DNA from: Fusobacteriaceae bacterium
Lineage (GTDB): Bacteria; Fusobacteriota; Fusobacteriia; Fusobacteriales; Fusobacteriaceae
Direction of reading: 5' to 3'
Assembly (NCBI GenBank): GCA_030625925.1
Contig: DAOUPY010000004.1
Location: forward strand, 1-17,974
DNA length: 17,974 bases
In this document: piece by piece, positions 14,026 to 17,974 of the stretch
Numbering within the stretch: the stretch's first letter is position 1
Layout of the letters: every line of letters starts with the position of its first letter
The notes under the pieces: model-generated
The model's input: the letters and a program-made list of their open reading frames with translations, nothing else
What the model was told of the DNA's origin: nothing
The model's database searches: none
Translations under genes and position numbers: made by a program

Positions 14026-14847
14026 ATGGAAAAAAGATTAGAAAAAAAAGATATAGTCTTAAGAAAACGGGACCTTGAAGGATATAAGGGAGATTACGGT
14101 CATGTAATAGTCATAGGAGGGAGTCCTGGGTTTACAGGAGCACCTGTGATTACAGCTAATTCAGCAGTAAGATCAGGAGCAGGTCTTGTAACTCTTTGTA
14201 TAGAGGATAAGATTGAAAATATGATAATACCAAATCTTTTAGAAGCTATGAGCTGTACATTATCAAATGAGACAAAGTTTAAAAAATTACTAAAAAAAGC
14301 CACTGTAGTGGCTTTAGGACCAGGGATGGGAATGGAGAAAACCCTTAGTATTTTAAATTATACTCTGGCTAATTCCACTTGTCCTTTGGTAATAGATGCA
14401 GATGGAATAAATGTTCTGCATAAAAAGATGGAATTATTAAAAGGGAGAAAAGTAGTTTTAACACCTCATCTAGGGGAGTTTTCAAGACTCACTGGGTTGG
14501 ATATAGAAAAAATAAAAAAAGATAGATTAAACATAGCTAGAGAATTTGCCCAGATTCATAATGTGGTTTTACTTTTAAAAGGATATAGGACTCTTATTAC
14601 CGACGGGAAGGAAGTATACATAAATACAAGTGGAAACTCTGCCATGGCAAATGGAGGGATGGGGGATTCTCTTACAGGGATAATTGCCTCTTTAATAGCA
14701 CAAGGATATGACGTATTAGAAGCTGCCTGTATAGGAGCCTATATCCATGGTTATATAGGGGATGAACTATCCAGGGAAAGATTTTGTGTTACAGCAAGGG
14801 ATATAATAGAATATCTGCCTATATATATGAAAAAATTTCAAGAATAA
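14026..14847 (+). CDS. nnrD: ADP-dependent (S)-NAD(P)H-hydrate dehydratase
   Basis: A 273-residue metabolite-repair enzyme. It dehydrates damaged NADHX/NADPHX back to NAD(P)H using ADP, in the cytoplasm. The ribokinase-like fold is evident: HVIVIGGSPGFTGAP (residues 26-40), ALGPGMG (96-102), VIDADGIN (122-129), LTPHLGEFSRL (145-155), LLLKGYRTLI (182-191) and NGGMGDSLTGIIASLIAQG (209-227) with the catalytic Asp at 214. The usual Thr in GTGD is Met here. It covers only the dehydratase half. Many bacteria fuse it to the NnrE epimerase, which is absent from this window. GGAG lies 6 nt before the ATG. No obvious terminator follows the stop, and the next gene has its own promoter. Confidence 0.92.
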   Translation: MEKRLEKKDIVLRKRDLEGYKGDYGHVIVIGGSPGFTGAPVITANSAVRSGAGLVTLCIEDKIENMIIPNLLEAMSCTLSNETKFKKLLKKATVVALGPGMGMEKTLSILNYTLANSTCPLVIDADGINVLHKKMELLKGRKVVLTPHLGEFSRLTGLDIEKIKKDRLNIAREFAQIHNVVLLLKGYRTLITDGKEVYINTSGNSAMANGGMGDSLTGIIASLIAQGYDVLEAACIGAYIHGYIGDELSRERFCVTARDIIEYLPIYMKKFQE

Positions 14848-14968
14848 AAAAATTTTATTTTATATATTGGTATCATCTCATAAAACGGCAATAGAATATT
14901 TTGAAATAGGAGCTGTTAACTTAATAAAAATTGTATTCTTTCGTCATTTTTTATATAAATATGATAAT

Positions 14969-15001
14969 TATACTTGTAATTTAATTTAAATTACAAGTAT
15001 A
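14969..15001. promoter_or_regulatory. 33-bp palindrome overlapping the diguanylate cyclase promoter
   Basis: TATACTTGTAATTTAA (14969-14984) and TTAAATTACAAGTATA (14986-15001) are perfect 16-bp arms around one T. A promoter fits inside and at the edge: TTGTAA (14974-14979), an 18-nt spacer and TATACT (14998-15003). An alternative -10 TATAAT lies at 15009-15014. The symmetry over the promoter core suggests a dimeric repressor site. Confidence 0.55.
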
Positions 15002-15038
15002 CTGTAGGTATAATTAAATTAACTATAGGGGAGAAGAT

Positions 15039-16553
15039 ATGCTTAGGATAAAAAGTTTAACTGTTGTAACTGTTTCAAGTATGCTAGTTTTTGTACTTAT
15101 GTTTTCTTATTTAAAAAAATCAATAGATAGAGATTATAAAAATTTAGAGATTCTTAGATCAAAATCTATATATCATTTGATAGACCATGAATTTCAAGGA
15201 ATGTATAAAGATTTAGAAAAAATTAATACTGACTGGAGTAAGTGGGATGATACTTACGAATTTATAGAAGGAAATGACAAAGTAAGGGAAATATTTATAA
15301 AGAGTAATTTAGATTACGGAATATTATATGGAATATTATCTGATTTAAATTTAAATTTCATTATTTTTCAGGATGACCACGGGCAAATCTTATATCAACA
15401 GGCTTATGATGATTTGGGAGATGATAAAATTCCTAGGGAAAAAATTGACCTGATAACAAAAAAAATATCTGATTATACAGAGGATACAGGGCTGGTAGTT
15501 GTAGATGATAAAGAGGTTTTAGTCTTTTCTAATTTGAAGATAAGCGATAGTAAGAATGTGAAAAAACCAAATGGTAATTTAATAATGGGTTATTTTTTAA
15601 ATGAAAATAGGGTTGCTGCTATAAAAGAAAAATTAGGAATTCAACTTGCTATGGCTGGGATTACTGAAAGATCAGAAGTCCCGTATAATATCAATATAGG
15701 TAAGAATAAAATATATAATAAAATATATATTTCAGCCTCTTCAGGGGAAAGTATTGTTTTTGATAATCAAAGAAATGCTGATATATTGATCCTAGGGAAG
15801 GAAAATATAAAAAAATATGTGATTATGTTATTTGTTAATTTTATAATCTTAATATTTTCAATTTACATTTTTATGGAACATATCATAGTAAGAAGATTGA
15901 GAAAGATGGATCAGTCGGTAAAGGAAATTATAGAATGTCAAGATTTGGGAAAGCGTCTTAAGATTAGAGGTAAAGATGAAATTGGTAATTTAGGGAAAAA
16001 CATAAATAATTTATTAGAAGACATTGAACTTATGAAGGAAAGGTTATATAATCTGGCTGCCTATGACGTGATGACTGGAATTTTAAACAGGCATACGGGG
16101 GTGGAAAAATTAGAAAGAAACTTTAAAAAAGCTCAAAATGAAAATAGAATTTTTACAATAGCTTTTCTAGATATAAATGACTTGAAATATGTAAATGATA
16201 GGTATTCCCATGAAGAGGGAGATGAATTGATTAAAAACATTGTAAAAATAATAGAAAAAAAAGTGAAATCAGATGATGTTTTTTTGAGATTTGGAGGAGA
16301 TGAATTTATCCTGGGGTTTAATAGATTAAATTTAATAGAGACAAAACAGCTATTTAATGAAATTGAAAGAAATATAGAAAAATATAATAATGAATCTAAG
16401 AAAGAATACGCACACAGTATCAGTATAGGAATAGTAGAATGTCGAGAAAATAAAACTTTAGAGGAATATGTCAACATTGCAGATATCAATATGTATGAGA
16501 ATAAAAGAGCTAAAAAAAAGTTTCCTGAAAGAATATATGTTGAAGAAAATTAA
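15039..16553 (+). CDS. Membrane-anchored diguanylate cyclase (CHASE4-like sensor, HAMP, GGDEF)
   Basis: A 504-residue sensor enzyme that makes cyclic di-GMP from two GTP. A membrane helix at about 7-25 and a second at about 259-280 bracket an extracytoplasmic sensor domain. The segment DWSKWDDTYEFI (65-76) is typical of CHASE4. A HAMP linker (about 281-335) leads to the cyclase: YDVMTGILNR (342-351), DINDLKYVNDRYSHEEGD (378-395) and the active-site GGDEF at 419-423. The residues before it read KSDDVFLRF, so the inhibitory RxxD product site is not intact. No EAL or HD-GYP domain is present. The start at 15039 follows AGGGGAG. The gene has its own promoter and a strong terminator. The ligand is unknown. 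Confidence 0.9.
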   Translation: MLRIKSLTVVTVSSMLVFVLMFSYLKKSIDRDYKNLEILRSKSIYHLIDHEFQGMYKDLEKINTDWSKWDDTYEFIEGNDKVREIFIKSNLDYGILYGILSDLNLNFIIFQDDHGQILYQQAYDDLGDDKIPREKIDLITKKISDYTEDTGLVVVDDKEVLVFSNLKISDSKNVKKPNGNLIMGYFLNENRVAAIKEKLGIQLAMAGITERSEVPYNINIGKNKIYNKIYISASSGESIVFDNQRNADILILGKENIKKYVIMLFVNFIILIFSIYIFMEHIIVRRLRKMDQSVKEIIECQDLGKRLKIRGKDEIGNLGKNINNLLEDIELMKERLYNLAAYDVMTGILNRHTGVEKLERNFKKAQNENRIFTIAFLDINDLKYVNDRYSHEEGDELIKNIVKIIEKKVKSDDVFLRFGGDEFILGFNRLNLIETKQLFNEIERNIEKYNNESKKEYAHSISIGIVECRENKTLEEYVNIADINMYENKRAKKKFPERIYVEEN

Positions 16554-16630
16554 AAAGGCAACGTGACGTTTCATCTATACTATTGAAAAAAGAGGTATTT
16601 TCATACATACCTATCAAGCTAAAATAATTC

Positions 16631-16664
16631 AAGGAGTTAATTTATATAATTAGCTCCTTTTTTT
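16631..16664 (+). terminator. Intrinsic terminator of the diguanylate cyclase gene
   Basis: A 12-bp stem (16631-16642 with 16648-16659, one G-U pair), a 5-nt loop and seven T. From 16665 to 16760 the DNA is AT-rich and probably includes the right end of the IS. No terminal repeat can be defined because the other end lies outside the window. Confidence 0.9.
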
Positions 16665-16763
16665 AATTTTGTATGTTAACTTGGGATATTATCAATTAAT
16701 TTTAAGTATTACAAAAAAAACACTTGCAAAAATGTCTAAAAAATATTATTATTTTTATGAGTT

Positions 16764-16798
16764 GGTTCTTAGTAACTTTTTGTTGCTAAGACCTTTTT
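16764..16798 (+). terminator. Plus-strand terminator at the 3' end of the IS transposase gene
   Basis: GGTTCTTAGTAAC (16764-16776) pairs with GTTGCTAAGACC (16782-16793) with one bulge and one G-U, followed by T5 (16794-16798) on the plus strand. It overlaps the last codons of the minus-strand transposase, so it can block transcription entering the element from outside. Confidence 0.6.
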
Positions 16799-17974
16799 CT
16801 TTTTATCTATAATCTTTCTTATTTTACTATTCAAGCGTTCGAACCTTTTGGAACATTTTAATAAATTTAAAAATCCATCTAATATTTGCAAAGAACTCTT
16901 TAAAACCCTGCGAATACTCATTTCTTTTGGAAAACCATCATAAATATTTTTAGTAATTTCAAGTAATAAAATCATTTTAATTAATGTAGCATATAGATGT
17001 GTTTCTATTCTTTCTATTTTTAAATTCTTAATTTTATCTAATTGGAAATCTGATTTAAAAAATTTGAAAAGAAGTTCTATTTGCCATCTTAATCTATATA
17101 TTTCAATAATTTGATTAAGATCAATTTCTTTTACATTTGTAATATAGCCGCTTATTTGTGCAGAATCTCTAGCTAATTTAGATACTGTTTTTCCTCTTTC
17201 TTCTCTTTTTTTTATCTCTTTCAATTTTTCTTGAATAGCACTCTCTTCAAGTTTTGTGACAATAATTCTAAAAGACTGTTTAGGTTCATGACTTCCAACT
17301 AAAAAGTTATACTCTCTTGTTTCGCTTGGCTTTAAATCATTACCTAGTGCTCCAGCATTTGTTACTAGATATTTAGATTTAACTAACATTTTGCCATTTT
17401 TACCATATTTAGGTTTTGGATTTAAAGAAAAAAGTCTGGTTCCTGCCCTCAATCTTGAAATGAAAAAACTATTTTTACTATCAATAATATTAAAATCATC
17501 AAATTTAAAATATCCTAAATCCTTTAAGACTAAAGAATTATCAGATAATTTATCATAGATATGTTTAGAAAAATTTTGTTCATTTTTTCTTCCATTACTA
17601 AATTCAATATTTTCAACAGAATAATTTAAAAGCTCCATAAGAAGGTTAATTTTAAGTGTCGCGGGATTCGTTTGAGTAGTTCCTTTATATACATCTTTTA
17701 ATTTAGGATGTAATTTAATTTCTGTAGAATCCATTAAAAATATTTTATTAAAACCATGACTTTTAAAGGCTTTTAATAGATGTGGTTGTTGCAACTCACA
17801 TAATTTAATGAAAATCCTTTTGAAAAACTCAATAGAAGTTAAATTATATCTCTGATCGAGTGCTTGTGGTGAAACTTCAATATCTTTTCTTATTTCAAGA
17901 TACGAGGTCAGCTCTTCTAAAGTAGATGTACAAATATTGTTCCCGCTAAAACAGTTAAGGTGAAGAAATTCTAA
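16769..17974 (-). mobile_element. IS4-family transposase (N-terminus cut by the window edge)
   Basis: The frame stays open from the window end to TAA at 16769, giving 401 residues with no start in view. The TTG at 17794 is internal. The DDE catalytic core is visible: LMDSTEIKLHP (first Asp), LVLKDLGYF (second Asp) and the IS4 YREK signature YRLRWQIELLFKFFK (Y-x2-R-x3-E-x6-K). The upstream part reads DIEVSPQALDQRYN, the usual IS4 helix-turn-helix-like N-terminal region. No internal stop or frameshift is seen, so it may be active. The gene codes for cut-and-paste transposition of its own element. The left end and terminal repeats are not in the window. Confidence 0.9.

Overview
This AT-rich window looks like a piece of a Fusobacteriota chromosome, possibly near Psychrilyobacter, Ilyobacter or Propionigenium. 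That placement is an inference from base composition, strong GGAGG ribosome binding sites and gene content (AGCS symporter, an AMP-ligase/ACP/acyltransferase fusion, an in-frame UGA selenoprotein). No rRNA, tRNA or CRISPR array is visible.

Layout. Positions 1-310 hold the end of a small unknown gene and a bidirectional terminator. Positions 311-2300 (minus) encode an APC-type permease with a C-terminal PTS EIIA-like domain. Positions 2311-4732 (minus) form a tightly overlapping operon: SAM methyltransferase, YgjP-like zinc metallopeptidase, HNH nuclease, then a decayed gene that begins like a Na+/phosphate symporter. A GC-rich palindrome lies in the operon leader. Positions 4871-6562 hold an alanine/glycine:cation symporter with its terminator and a candidate promoter. 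Positions 6910-9493 hold a three-domain acyl-activating/acyl-transferring enzyme. It is transcribed divergently from lon, with a perfect inverted repeat in the shared intergenic region.

The lon gene (9654-12022) is split by a one-base frameshift at an A7 tract, exactly between the ATPase and protease domains. Immediately downstream, 12181-12477 is a 98-residue selenoprotein gene, hidden from normal ORF calling because its residue 31 is UGA. A bacterial SECIS-like hairpin starts 18 nt after that UGA. I regard this as the most interesting item in the window.

Positions 12540-13789 (minus) encode two half-size permeases that overlap by 4 bp. Positions 14026-14847 encode ADP-dependent NAD(P)HX dehydratase. 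Positions 15039-16553 encode a membrane-bound CHASE4-like/HAMP/GGDEF diguanylate cyclase whose promoter is embedded in a 33-bp palindrome. The right edge holds an IS4-family transposase, cut by the window end.

How the genes fit together: transport of amino acids (two permeases), membrane lipid acylation, protein quality control (Lon) and metabolite repair (NnrD) are housekeeping. The methyltransferase/peptidase/HNH operon, the selenoprotein, the paired permeases and the IS are the accessory or less understood parts.
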